Shown here: piece after piece, positions 50,001 to 59,411 of the stretch | Position numbering within the stretch: position 1 is the stretch's first letter | How the letters are laid out: every line of letters begins with the position of its first letter | Assembly: GCF_000499385.1 (NCBI RefSeq) | Contig: NW_013652254.1 | Location: forward strand, 1 to 62,500 | From: Eimeria necatrix | Lineage: Eukaryota; Apicomplexa; Conoidasida; Eucoccidiorida; Eimeriidae | Length of the DNA: 62,500 nt | Direction: 5' to 3' | The notes under the pieces: generated by a model | The model's database searches: none | Seen by the model: the letters and a program-made list of their open reading frames with translations, nothing else | Told to the model about the DNA's origin: nothing | Translations under genes and position numbers: made by a program

Positions 50001-53000
50001 GGAAAAGCCCTCTCTCTGCAGCGCAGCAAAGGCGGAGCTGGAGCCCAGCAAAGACACGCCCAAAGAGTGAAGCAGCCGCAGTATGAGGCAGCCCGCGTAT
50101 CTGTTGGCTGTGCCGCTGGGGGGCTTTGCCAGGGGCCCCCTGCCGCCGCTGTCTCTCGCGCTGGGGGCCCCCGCCAGGGGCAGCAGCAGCTCCACAATGA
50201 GGGGCCACCGCAGGGCCTGCCGGCCTCCGCCGTCGAGCTGCTGCAGCGCGCTGCCGCCCTCGGAGCTCGCCGTGGTGCAGCTGATGTCTCTGCAGCTCAC
50301 GTCGCTGCCCTCAGACTCCAGGGCCCTCCCGTGGCCCTCGCCCGCAAAGCCCCCGTCGGCCGTGCTGCAGGGCTGCAGCGCCTGCTGCAGCCCCTGCTGC
50401 AGCCCCTGCTGCAGGCCCCCGGAGAAGCGGCCGCAGGGGGCGGAGGGGGCCCCCCCGTAGGCCCTCCCGGCGCATGCAGCCGGCGGGGCTGTGTCGAACC
50501 TTTTGCTGCTGCGGGCCGCGAGCTGCTTCGAAGAGTCCGCGGGGACAGCAAAGCTCTCGCGAGCGCCGGTGGAGCCCTCCCCCAGCAAGTCCGAGCTGCC
50601 CAGGCTGGGCCGGAGGCTGCAAACTGGCAGCAGCCGCTGCGTGGCAGCAGCAGACATGAGGCCTTCTTGGGACCTCTGGGTGCCCACGTCCAGCAAAGAA
50701 GGCGCAGAGAGCCCTGCAGTGCAGAAGCCAGCAACCAGCAGCGCCTTCATGCTGCGCAGGATGACGTAGCGAATCAGCGAAGACATTTGTTCCACCAGCA
50801 GCACCCGCCGCGTGGTCTGCACGTCGGCGCCGTTTATTATGAAGTTCACTAGAGACGCCACGCCGCCTTCGCTGGCTTCGGACTTCCAGGACTTCGAAGG
50901 CTCGCTGGCCCTCTTGAGGGCCCCCCAGCGCCACCGCTGGGGCCCCTGCAGCCCCACGAGGTTCGGCGGGAGGGTCAGGAGGCCGTTGCTTCTTCGGTTC
51001 CGGAGTCTCCTGCCCGCCCCCTCTGCGTTCCAGTTGCCTGCGCCGGCAGCAGCAGCAGCAGCTGCTGCTGCTGCTGCAGACGCCGTGCGCGCCCCGGGGC
51101 CCCACGGCTGCGAGGCGCTGCGCCTGTTGCGGCGGCTGCCGCTGCGCAGAAAACGCTTCAGCAAGTACACACTGCGGGCAACGCTGAGGCTGGCGGGGAG
51201 TCCGCTGCCTCCCCGGAAGGGTTTTCGAACTGGGTCCTGAGCAGCGAGGTGCGCGCGGCCTCCGGGGTCCGTGGAGATCTCGACCCGCTGCTGCTGCTGC
51301 TGCTGCTGCTGCTGCAGGCCCGCGCAGGCCGCGCGCCGCGGGCGCGGCTGGGCCTGCCCCTGCGCCCAGCCCAGCTGCTGCCGCGCCGCACCCCCAGAGC
51401 CCTCCACCAAGTCCGGGCAGCTGAGCCCGCGGCTGAGGGCCTCCGCCTCCTCGCGGGCTGCAGCCCCCAGGCGGTGGCAGCCCACAATTTGGCGGCCCCA
51501 GCGGCGAAACAGCAGCAGCCTGTGGGGCCCCGCGAGGCCCCGGGGGTAGCAAGTCAGCAGCCACTTGCAGCGAGACACAATCTCCCGGGCTTCTTCTGCG
51601 CGCCGCAAGTGCTGCTGCCGCTCGGCCTTGGAGGAACTCACGGGCGAGCTGCTGCTTGCTGCGTCGCCGCCGCAGGATTCGTCGGAGTCCGAGAAGGCCA
51701 GGGGCGTGGGGCTGCTGCAGTCGGCCTCTGCTGCAGCAGCTGCTGCTGCTTCCTTGCTGGCTCCGTGCTCTGCTCTCTTCCGCTGCCACTTCTCCAGAAG
51801 CTGCATCACAGCTCTTCTCGCCAAAGAAGACACCAAGTTCAAAAGGGCCTCCGTCTCTTCCCCCTGCCGGTCCCCGCAGCCCGGCCCGCCCTCGGGGCCC
51901 GGGGGCCCCTCGTACCCCAGCAGGTGCAGCAGAGCTGCCCCAATTGCCCGCTGCACTGCAGCAACTCGCGGGTGGAAGCCCGCGAAGTGCTGCCCGAACT
52001 CCGCTTCTTCGCCGTCGCCCTGCAGCAGCCGCAACAGCGAGGGGCAGCAGTTGCCCTGCGACCCCGTGTCCCCTGCTGCTGCTGCTGCAGCAGCAGAATG
52101 CTCCCCCTGCCATACCGAGGGCCCCACGCGGTGGCTCACTCCCAGCGGAAAAGACCCAGGGGGTCTCCGTGCTGCAGCCACAGCTCTTAGAGCGTCGGCA
52201 GCTGCAGCGTCAGCCCCGCAGCCCGCGAAGCTGCCAAGTTCTGAACTTTGGAGGTCTCGGCACTCGAGAGTGAGCCCTTTGATGAGCTCCCCAGGACTGT
52301 GGGCCTGGAGAGCCTTCAGGGGTAGCTGGGTCCCCGGGGGCCCTGGGGGCCCCGGGGGCTCCGGGGGCCCCGGGGGCCCTGGGGGCCCCGGGGGCCCCGG
52401 GGGCCCCTGGGGGCAGCTGGGGGCCCCCGGGAGGCGCTGCGTCGCCGCCAGAAAGTCCTGTATGGCGCAAGGCAGGGGGATGTCGTTGATTCTCTGGAGC
52501 TCAAAGACCCGGGGAGAACAGTCTAGCAGCAGCAAAACGCTGGACCTGAGGGCATCTTCGAGGGGCCTCAAAGGGTGGCCTTCTTGGGCCGCCACATAGC
52601 GGGCCCCCTTGACCAGCAGGGGCGGCAGAGACTCGAGGGCCTTTGCTGCTGCTGCGTCTGGCTGCCCCTGTGGGGCCCCCGAGGCTGCGTGGGAAAGGTC
52701 CAGCTTGGCCAGGAGAGGGGGGAAGCTACTGAGCAGCTTCAAAGTGCTGGAGGTGGTGGAGACGATCCCCAGCAGCTGCTGCACCAGCGGGTGGAGGCAG
52801 CCTCTTGCTGTGTCTTCGGACACGCACGAGTTCAGCTGCCGCAGCAGCAGCAAACTGCGCACTGCCAGCTGCAGGATGCTGGGCCACAGCCGCAGCACAG
52901 CGCCCACGACCTGCGCCGCAGCTTCCGCCGTCCCTTCCGGGAGCCCCACAAGGGCCCGGCCCGCTTTGCTGCTGCTGCTGCTGCTGCTTCTTGTGGGGTC

Positions 53001-56000
53001 GCTCTCCTCCGCGAGCACCACGAGCCGCTGCAGCAGAGGGGTCAGAAATGTCAGCAGCGGCACAACCCCCCCCCCAAGGAAGGCGCAGCCCTGAAGCAAA
53101 GTGGGCCCCGGAGTCCCCATGGGGCCCATGAGGCAGCAGGCCTGCAGCGTGCAGGCCCCGCAGGTTTCCGCGAGGGCAGCTGGGTCTGCAGCAGCAGCAG
53201 CAGCTGCTGCTGCTGCTGCCAAGGCAGCCACGCGCTGCTGGCCCGCGAGGTCTTCCGCGCCAGCCCCAGCCCCCTCCACCAACGCAGCCACGCCCGGGGC
53301 CCCCATGGAAACTTTGTCGGAAATGATGCAAAGTAGACTGTTGGCTGTGCGGAGAGCAGCCATGAAGAGTTCCTCCAAGCAGACACAAGTTGCTGCTGCA
53401 GACATTCGGGCCTTCATGTCCCGGGCCAGCAGGCTGCCCCCAAACAGCAGCTGCTGCGGGCGCTGCCCACACGCGCTGGGGCTCCACATGGCCCGCAGCC
53501 AGTCCTGCTGCAGTGTGGGGAAGGCCCCCAGCAAGGGCTGGGCCAGGGGGGAGCCCCCGGAGAGGGCTGCGGGGGACCCCACAGCTGGGTCTGCTGCTTC
53601 ACTGGGGCCCCTCCGGCCTTCGCCGAACTTCACCCCGAGGCCCAGGGGGCCCCCTCGCCGCGGCTGCAGCCGCCGCAGCAGCCACGAGAGCCACAGCTCC
53701 GCTGCCTGCCTCGCCAGGTGCGCAGCGACGCGCGCAGCCGGGTTGCTGCTGCTGCTGCTGCTGCTGCCTGTGCCGGCTGCGAGCGAGTCCTCCAGGAGGC
53801 CCTTGGGGGGCCCCCGAACTGCAGCAAGAGGGTCTTCTCTGCGGTACAGTGCATCGTGCAGTTGCTGCAGACGGTGCTGCAGCGGGATCCACAAGGAGGG
53901 CCGGTGCATCTCCACACAGGCGCAGCCCTCGCCGCCAGTTGCTGCTCCTGTGGGCAGCCCCACAAGCCGGGGATTTGCTATGACTCCCAGAGTGAAGCCT
54001 GGGGAGCCATGGAGGGGCTTGGAGGCCCCCCCGCAGAGGCCATTGCTGCAGCAGGGGCCCCAGGCGCTGCAGACAGGGGGCCGGGGGCTTGCTGCGGACC
54101 GGCTGCTGCTGCTGCTGCTGCTGCCTGCGCAGCAAGTTTGCTGCTCAGCAGCCGGCGCTGCAAACAGGGACTCGAAAGAGAAACGGACCCCAGAAGAACC
54201 CTCAAGGGCTCCCTTCAGCTGTGTCTCCGTCATCCTGAGAAGGCAAGAAAGAAAGGGCCAAAAGCCGCTGCCCTGGAGAGAAGACAGGCTGTCACACGCG
54301 CCCTGCAGTGCACCGGGGTCAGTGCCCAGGCTGGGGAGTTGCTGCTGCTGCTGCTGCTGCCGCTGCTGCTGCAGCCGGCTGTGCTTGTAGCGCCTCCTGG
54401 CGAAAACCCCGCAGCGCTCCCCCCAGTCGCTCTCCCCCACTCTTGCTGCTGCAGAGCTTGCAGCCCCAACAGCCCTCAGGCCACAAGAGCGAATGCCCAG
54501 ACTTTCGAGGATATGAGTCCCCCCATCTTCTGCTGCCAGCGCGTCTGCAGAGATGGGGCCCCCAGCCGGGGCTTCCGGGGGGCCCCCCGCGGGCAGCGGG
54601 CCCAGCTGCAGCTCTCCCAGGGGGCCCCCCGCCGCCTCCAGCTGGAACTGGCAGCCCGGCAGCAGCTCCGCCGCTGCACTTTCGTGTGGGGGCCCCTCCT
54701 CGCCGCCCCCCGGGGCCCCCGGGGGGGCCCCCCGCCTGGGCCAGACGGCCCGGGTCTCGTGCAGAAGCCGCAAGACCAGCACTTTGCCAGTTTTGCTTTC
54801 CTCCAAGACCTGCAGCAGGGCAGCAGCGAAGGCTTCCTGCTGCGGGCGGGGTCTGCTGAGGGCCAGCAGCAGCAGCAGCAGCGTCTGCGGCCGCGCGCTG
54901 CTCAGCAGCACGCGCAGATTCTCGGGGGTGGCAGCAGCAAGTGTTGCAGTTACTCCTCTCTTAAGAAGCCAGCTGGCCCCCTGGGCGTCGAAGAGGGCCT
55001 GGACCAGCGCTGGGTCTCCCGCGGCTCTCGCGCTGCAGCTGCTGCAGCAGCAGCAGCCTGCAGCAGGCGGCGCAATGCAGAAGTAGTACAGGAAACTCCG
55101 CAGCAGCCGCGGCCCCACAGAAGCCAGCAGCTCCATGCGGCCCCGCAAAGCCCCATGCCTGGGGCTTAGCAGCAGCCTCAAGGTCCCCAGCACGCTGTAC
55201 ATACACTCCGCGCGCCCCCGCCACTGCTGCTGTACTGCAATCGCCGTCGCCCTCTCTGGCGCCGGCAGCAGCAGCGCTGCTGCTGCTCCCGCTTCCGCAG
55301 CAGCAGCAGCAGCAGCAGCAGCAGCTGCTGCGTCGGCGAAGGCTCCCGGCGCCTGCGCCGGGGGCTGCGCAGCAGCAAACCCCAGGGCCTCCTCAGCCCC
55401 CCGCGGCAGCTCTAGCCGCGTGCTGCTGGGGCTGCCGGGGCCTCCCGTCAGGGGCCCCTGGCTGGGCGAGCAGCCCTTGCCAGCAGCAAACCCTAAACTA
55501 GGGTCTGTGGCAGCAGTGCTGGCGGCTGCCCAGCTGACAGATGAAGAAGAAGAAGACACGGAATGCACAACAGAGTCCAGGCTGGAAGACCTGCAGCTCA
55601 GCCTGTCCGAGTGCTGCTGCTCCCCACGCTGCTGCTGCTCCTTCTCTTCCGGCCGCTGCTGCTTCTTCGGCCCCTCCTGCTGCTGCTGCTGCTGCTGCTG
55701 CTGGGTTGGCTTCCCGCAGGGCCGGCGAGCCCGGCTCTGCTGCTGCCACAGGTGCTGCTGGTGCTCCAGCAGCCGCAAAGCTGCTTCCACTGCTGGAAAG
55801 TCCCCCGAAGCCACAACTTTGTGGGCCCCCGAAAGAGGCTCTTCCATACCCACAAGTCCGCGGCCCGTTTGCTGCTGCTCGTTGCTGCTGCTGCTGTGCA
55901 GCAGCCCCTCAGCCTCGGCCCTCAGACAGAGGCGGTGCACGGCCTCGCAGCTGAGCTGCAGCAGCCGCTCCAGCGACAGCAGGTTGCTGCCGCTGCTGCT

Positions 56001-57068
56001 GCTGCTGCTGCTGGAGCTCGCGAGGCCCCCCGCGGGGCCCATAGGGTCGCTCCCGGGGGCCCCCGAGATCACCGAACGGGCCCTCAGCTCGTCCACGAAG
56101 GGTCGCGAATAAGTGGGAGAAGGAGGGGATATCAAAAGGGCCCCCCCCTCGAGCTGGGCCCGCAGCAGCAGCTGCTTGGGCCTCGCCTGCAGGGCCGGGG
56201 GCACACAGGGGGGCCCCGGGAGGGGAATGCAGCAAAGACGTTTTCCATTAATGAAGAGCACCAGCTCCTCCATCGGCTGCTGCACCAGCCCCATGACTCT
56301 GTCTACAACAGCGCCCCGCACGGGGGCCCCCCTGTGGGCCTCTGCTGCTGCTTCCATTTCTTCTGCTGCCTCCAGCAGCTTCGGCTGCAGGGCCCCTCTG
56401 TCTACCAGCAGCTCCAAAGTCAGTTTCCTTTCTCCTCTCAAGTCAAAGAGCGCCACCAGGGCCTTCTGGCTGTCTCCCGTCTCCACTGCCACGCCGCCGC
56501 TGAGTCTCGCGGGAGAAACGCCCTCCGCGGGGGCCCCGGGGGCCCCCGAGGCCCCGGGGGCCCCCGGGGGGCCCCCCTCGCGGGCCCACACCGCCAGCGC
56601 CGCCTCGGAGGCCTCAATGTACAGCAAAAGGGCCTCGCCCTCGTCAGTGCTGCTGCCTGCTGCCCCCAGACTGCCCCTGCCTCTGTCTTTGTGGAGCCTT
56701 ATGAGGCGCTCGTTGCCATAGAGGAACTCCAGCAGCATGCATGCAGCCCCGTCGGGGCCCCTGGGGGCCCCCTGGCCGTCTGCAGCGGCGAAGGCGGAGC
56801 CCTCGGCGGAGCAGCAGCTGGAGGCCCCCGGAAGCAGCAGCTGCAGCTGAGTTATGGAGGCCCCCGAAGTCCCCAAAGAGTTGGAAAGCACTGGCAAAGA
56901 ACCCTCGCAGGACCCCGGGGGGCCCCTCTTGCACCCCACAACATAAGTTCTGTGGCCATCCGAAGGAGCAGCAAACCAGCAGCGCGACTGCACAGCCAGC
57001 AGCTCCAGCGCGTCCAGAGAGGGGAACGCAAACCTGGGCTCCTGCGCCAGCAGCGCCTCCTCCGCGGC

Positions 57069-57110
<42 letters not shown>

Positions 57111-58448
57111 CGGGCAGCCATCGTCTCCCTGCTGCAAGTAGTCGACAGTCTCCATGAGAGTCAGAAGGAACTCCAAAAGACAAGTCAAAGTGCTCCCGTG
57201 GATGGCCAGCAGCAAAAGGCCATCTAGGGCCTGGGCCACAGCCTCCAGGGCCAGTGTTTCTTTAATGTCTGAAGATTCCCCCAGGGCCTCGCGGCCACTA
57301 CTGTGTTGCTCTTCGAGCTGCAGCGCGCCTCTGCGCGCCGGCTGCAGCAGCAGCAGCTGCTGCTGCTGCTGCTGCACGCGCGGCCGCACCTGCCGGCGAG
57401 CCACCTGCAGCAGCGTGCGCAGCAAAGTCCCCATTTCGCAGTAAGCAGCAGAACCCCTGCAGTAGCTGGGCCCCTGAAGGGCCTCCGCAGCTTCTGCAGC
57501 ATTGCGGGCCTGGCAGGGGCCCCCGAAGGCTGGGGGGAGGCCCCTGAGGAGTCTGGCCTTTGCCCCCCGGAGGCAGTCGATTAAGTGCGCGGGCTGCAGC
57601 AGCTGCTGCTGCAGCTGCTGCTGCAGGTGCATCTCCAGCGTCTGCCAGGCCCACAGCGGGCGCCGCCCAGGGGCCCCCGGCTGGTGGCCCACACTGTCCA
57701 CCAACAAGTCCCAAGCAGCTGCTGCTGCTTCTCCGGGCCTTTCGAAGCTTCTCTGGCTCTCCTGGAGGCCCCAAAGGGCCCCCAAAGACTTCGAAGAGGC
57801 CGGCGACTCCTCCGCCAGGGCCCAGGCCCCCAGCCCCGCTTCTGCTGCTTCTTTGCTGCTTTCTCTGCTGCTCTCGAGGGCCCCCAGCGAAGCTGCTGCC
57901 CCAAAAATGCTGCTGAGCCGCTGCTGCAGAGGCAGCAGCGCCCGCGGCACTGCGCAGGCAGGCACGGGGGCCCCCGTCTTGCCCACTGACGCAGCCAAGC
58001 AGTCCTCGAGGATGGGGGGGGGCCCCCCTGCTGCTGCTACTGCTGCTGCTGCTGCTGTCTCGGGGGAAGCCCCAGCTGCAAGGAACTTGGAAGCAATTGC
58101 GGCAGCACCCTGCTCAGGAATCAGCAGAGGCTGCGGAGAAAGCCACTCAAGGAACAAGGCGCCTGGGTCATCAGGCGCATCGGCTGCTGTTGCTGCTGCT
58201 GCCGCCGTTGCCGCTGCTGCTGCTGCTGCTGCTGCTGCTTCAGCTGGCGAAGACGGCTGCTGCCGCCTGCTGGAGACCTCTGGGGGCCTCCCCTCCCCCA
58301 TGGGGCCCCTTGAACGCAGCAAAATGCTCCGCAGCTGCCTTTCTCTCCCGACAAAAAGCCGCAGCAGCCTTTGCAAGTCTGCGGGCTCTGCAAGGGGATG
58401 GGAGAGGCTCTGTGGGCCTTCTCGCGGGGCGCCGCCGGGGTAACGCAC

Positions 58449-58503
<55 letters not shown>

Positions 58504-59411
58504 GCCAAGGCTTCGGGGCTGCCATCTTGGCCTTCCAAGTTCGGCGAAGCCCGCGGCCGAGAAGACACCCACTGGGCCTCCGAGGCAGCCCCAGAGGCAT
58601 CTCCATCCCCAAAGCTAGGCAGCCTCAGGGGCCCCAGGGGGTCCCTGGGGGCCCCCTCGGCCTGCCTCTTTTCCCCAGGAAAAGGGCCGCAGCAGCTCAG
58701 ACGCTCGAGACTCTGAGAGGGCCAGGCTGAGCTGCGCAAAGAACAAGAAGAGACACTCGACACCAACAGACGGGACAGACAAAAGCAGACATGAGTCTCC
58801 GCGACCATCTCCACTCCTGAGAGCCCCAGAGGCAGCTGCAGCAGCTCTCCCTGGGGCCCCCAGTGCCTCTGGGGGCCCCCGGGGAGGGTCTCGAGTCTGT
58901 TGGCTGGGGCTGCGAAGTCCCCAGGGGCCCCCGTCAGCTCCTGCTCGTAAGAAGCCAAGGGGGCCCCACGGTGCCCCGGAAGACCCTCAGCCTGGGGGCC
59001 CCCGTGGGGCCTCCAGGGGGCCCCTTGGCTGCTGGAAAATCGGGCCCGTTGCCTCCGGCGCTGCTGCATTTCGCTGACTCGCCGCCGGTACCCCCGGAGG
59101 ATCCGAGAGGCCCCCTCCAAGACTGCAGCCTCAGCCTCCCCCGCCAGGGGCCCCAGGGCCCTCGTGCGCCCCAAGAGGGTATAGCAGCTAAAGTCCTGCA
59201 TTCCCAGGTAGAAGGGGCCCTCGGAGAGGGTCTGGGGCACCGCAGGGGGCCCACGGACACCCCCAAATCCCGGGGGGCCCCTGCAAGAAGCCCCGGCGGG
59301 GGCCCCTCGAGGGCCCCCGCGAGGGGCCCCATGCAGAGGCCGAGACTCGCCCTCCACTCCGCCAGCTGCAGAAGGGCCTTCGTAACCAACAGGGGGGCCC
59401 CCGGGGTCCAT
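34684..59411 (-). CDS. Giant HECT-type E3 ubiquitin ligase, nine exons, about 7,682 residues
   Basis: HECT ligases accept ubiquitin from an E2 on a catalytic cysteine and pass it to substrates. Exons are 59411-49900, 49650-48821, 48562-44275, 44051-37775, 37561-36158, 36009-35687, 35531-35385, 35140-35065 and 34875-34684. They sum to 23,049 nt with every phase consistent. The catalytic HECT domain is C-terminal (about 7,107-7,682). Ankyrin-type repeats lie at about 6,180-6,420, and LamG/SPRY-like beta-sandwich candidates at about 800-1,110 and 4,040-4,235. The first 3,170 residues form one 9.5-kb exon full of Gln, Ala, Ser and Gly-Pro-Pro tracts. Start: the first ATG after an in-frame TAG. 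An alternative exon 3 acceptor at 48611 adds 16 residues in phase. The intron at 35141-35384 uses a GC donor. Very large HECT proteins are known in Plasmodium and Toxoplasma; orthology is inferred. Automated annotation may split this into several genes. Confidence 0.85.
39430..40140 (-). other. Ankyrin-type repeats within the giant ligase
   Basis: Exon 4 encodes several ankyrin-like units: TVHALFQAIKERNLRWL, NDTPLKLAIKKGYADVVQVL, VTPLMLAAELGQDLIVSML with NINRRDAEGNCVLH, and YYNTIKLLLSLGADCSLKND followed by GLTPVELI. The TPL-xx-A / G-xx-x-vv-x-x-LL pattern is clear. Such repeats usually bind partner proteins, and in HECT ligases they are plausible substrate or adaptor docking sites. The segment lies between a Gln-rich tract (upstream in the protein) and a less structured region before the HECT domain. 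Confidence 0.8.
40293..40432 (-). repeat. Gln-rich tract in exon 4 of the giant ligase
   Basis: Plus-strand CTG/TTG triplets encode a minus-strand run of mostly Gln interrupted by Leu, Val, Met, Pro and His over about 45 residues. Interrupted CAG/CAA codons suggest an older, more stabilised tract than the pure CTG arrays further right. It lies immediately N-terminal to the ankyrin segment. Confidence 0.85.
46200..46790 (-). other. Possible LamG/concanavalin-like beta-sandwich in the giant ligase
   Basis: About 195 residues in exon 3 look like strands of a lectin-type sandwich: GRTLHVLRARNLGGVALCRA, DVIGFRVWSAGRFGVTVAPA, PGDYLSVKFSVDSQTSGQ, LHTELHVSGESIGSVLEVYY and MNLVFVFQDPLTVVYGG. Alternating hydrophobics and a tryptophan precede the LSVKFSVD strand. 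LamG- or SPRY-like modules occur in several large HECT and BEACH proteins. This is pattern-level inference; structure prediction would settle it. Confidence 0.4.
47036..47070 (-). repeat. CTG tract encoding poly-Ser in exon 3
   Basis: About eleven plus-strand CTG units are read on the minus strand in the AGC frame, giving a run of about ten Ser residues (SSSSSSSSSS then MGAAAPG). The pure array suggests recent expansion and likely length polymorphism. Confidence 0.9.
49210..49310 (-). repeat. CTG/CGG tract encoding poly-Ala in exon 2
   Basis: Triplets on the plus strand are read in the GCA/GCC frame on the minus strand. They give two Ala runs separated by TSGRG: the first about nine residues, the second about fifteen. 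The same DNA motif encodes Gln and Ser elsewhere in this gene. Confidence 0.85.
49687..49725. repeat. Perfect 18-bp hairpin inside intron 1 of the giant ligase
   Basis: The arm 49687-49704 (AATTTTCCCCTGCAGCAG) is the exact reverse complement of 49708-49725, with the loop CTG at 49705-49707. It lies in the 249-nt intron 49651-49899, ending 36 bases upstream (on the minus strand) of the acceptor that begins exon 2. In the pre-mRNA it would form a strong stem holding the CAG triplets. Confidence 0.9.
52332..52408 (-). repeat. Collagen-like Gly-Pro-Pro run encoded by GGGGGCCCC repeats
   Basis: A near-perfect array of the 9-mer GGGGGCCCC (variants CCT and CTC) encodes about eight Gly-Pro-Pro triplets with one Pro-Glu-Pro interruption at about residues 2,335-2,360 of the giant ligase. 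The unit contains the palindrome GGGGCCCC, a motif scattered through the whole 45-59 kb region. Confidence 0.9.
55295..55330 (-). repeat. CAG/CTG tract encoding poly-Ala in exon 1
   Basis: On the plus strand this array reads GCAGCAGCA, and in the minus-strand coding frame it gives a run of about a dozen Ala before the sequence EAGAAAALLL. It is one of many Ala runs in exon 1; others lie near 51052-51080, 53183-53220 and 58186-58240. Confidence 0.8.
56080..57020 (-). other. Possible LamG-like module in the N-terminal exon of the giant ligase
   Basis: About 310 residues carry strand-like segments interspersed with low-complexity loops: YVVGCKRGPPG, ITQLQLLLPG, CMLLEFLYGNERLIRLHKD, EALLLYIEASEAALAVWA, KALVALFDLRGERKLTLELL, EELVLFINGKRLCCIPLPG and KQLLLRAQLEGGALLI. 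The FINGK-type turn followed by a short hydrophobic strand resembles LamG/pentraxin modules. I propose it only as a candidate; Ala/Gly-rich inserts obscure the boundaries. Confidence 0.35.
57070..57107 (-). repeat. CTG tract encoding poly-Ser in exon 1
   Basis: About twelve pure CTG units on the plus strand are read in the AGC frame on the minus strand, producing about twelve consecutive Ser at residues 769-781. Confidence 0.9.
58452..58502 (-). repeat. Longest pure CTG array, encoding poly-Gln
   Basis: Seventeen uninterrupted CTG units encode a run of about 18 Gln near residues 304-321 of the giant ligase. This is the longest pure triplet array seen in the window. Its purity predicts strain-to-strain length variation. 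Confidence 0.92.

Noticed and set aside
50311..52113. 600-codon minus-strand frame in a different phase from exon 1
   Set aside because: It overlaps the main exon in another frame, is rich in Arg/Pro/Gly/Ala from GC-rich triplets, and would need a second reading of the same DNA. No evidence supports dual coding.
55563..57227. 554-codon open frame on the plus strand (and many other plus-strand frames between 45 and 59 kb)
   Set aside because: It is antisense to exon 1 of the HECT gene. CTG/CAG arrays contain no stop codon in any frame, so long shadow frames are expected. It encodes runs of Leu/Gln without domain signal, while the minus strand carries conserved domains and consistent splicing.
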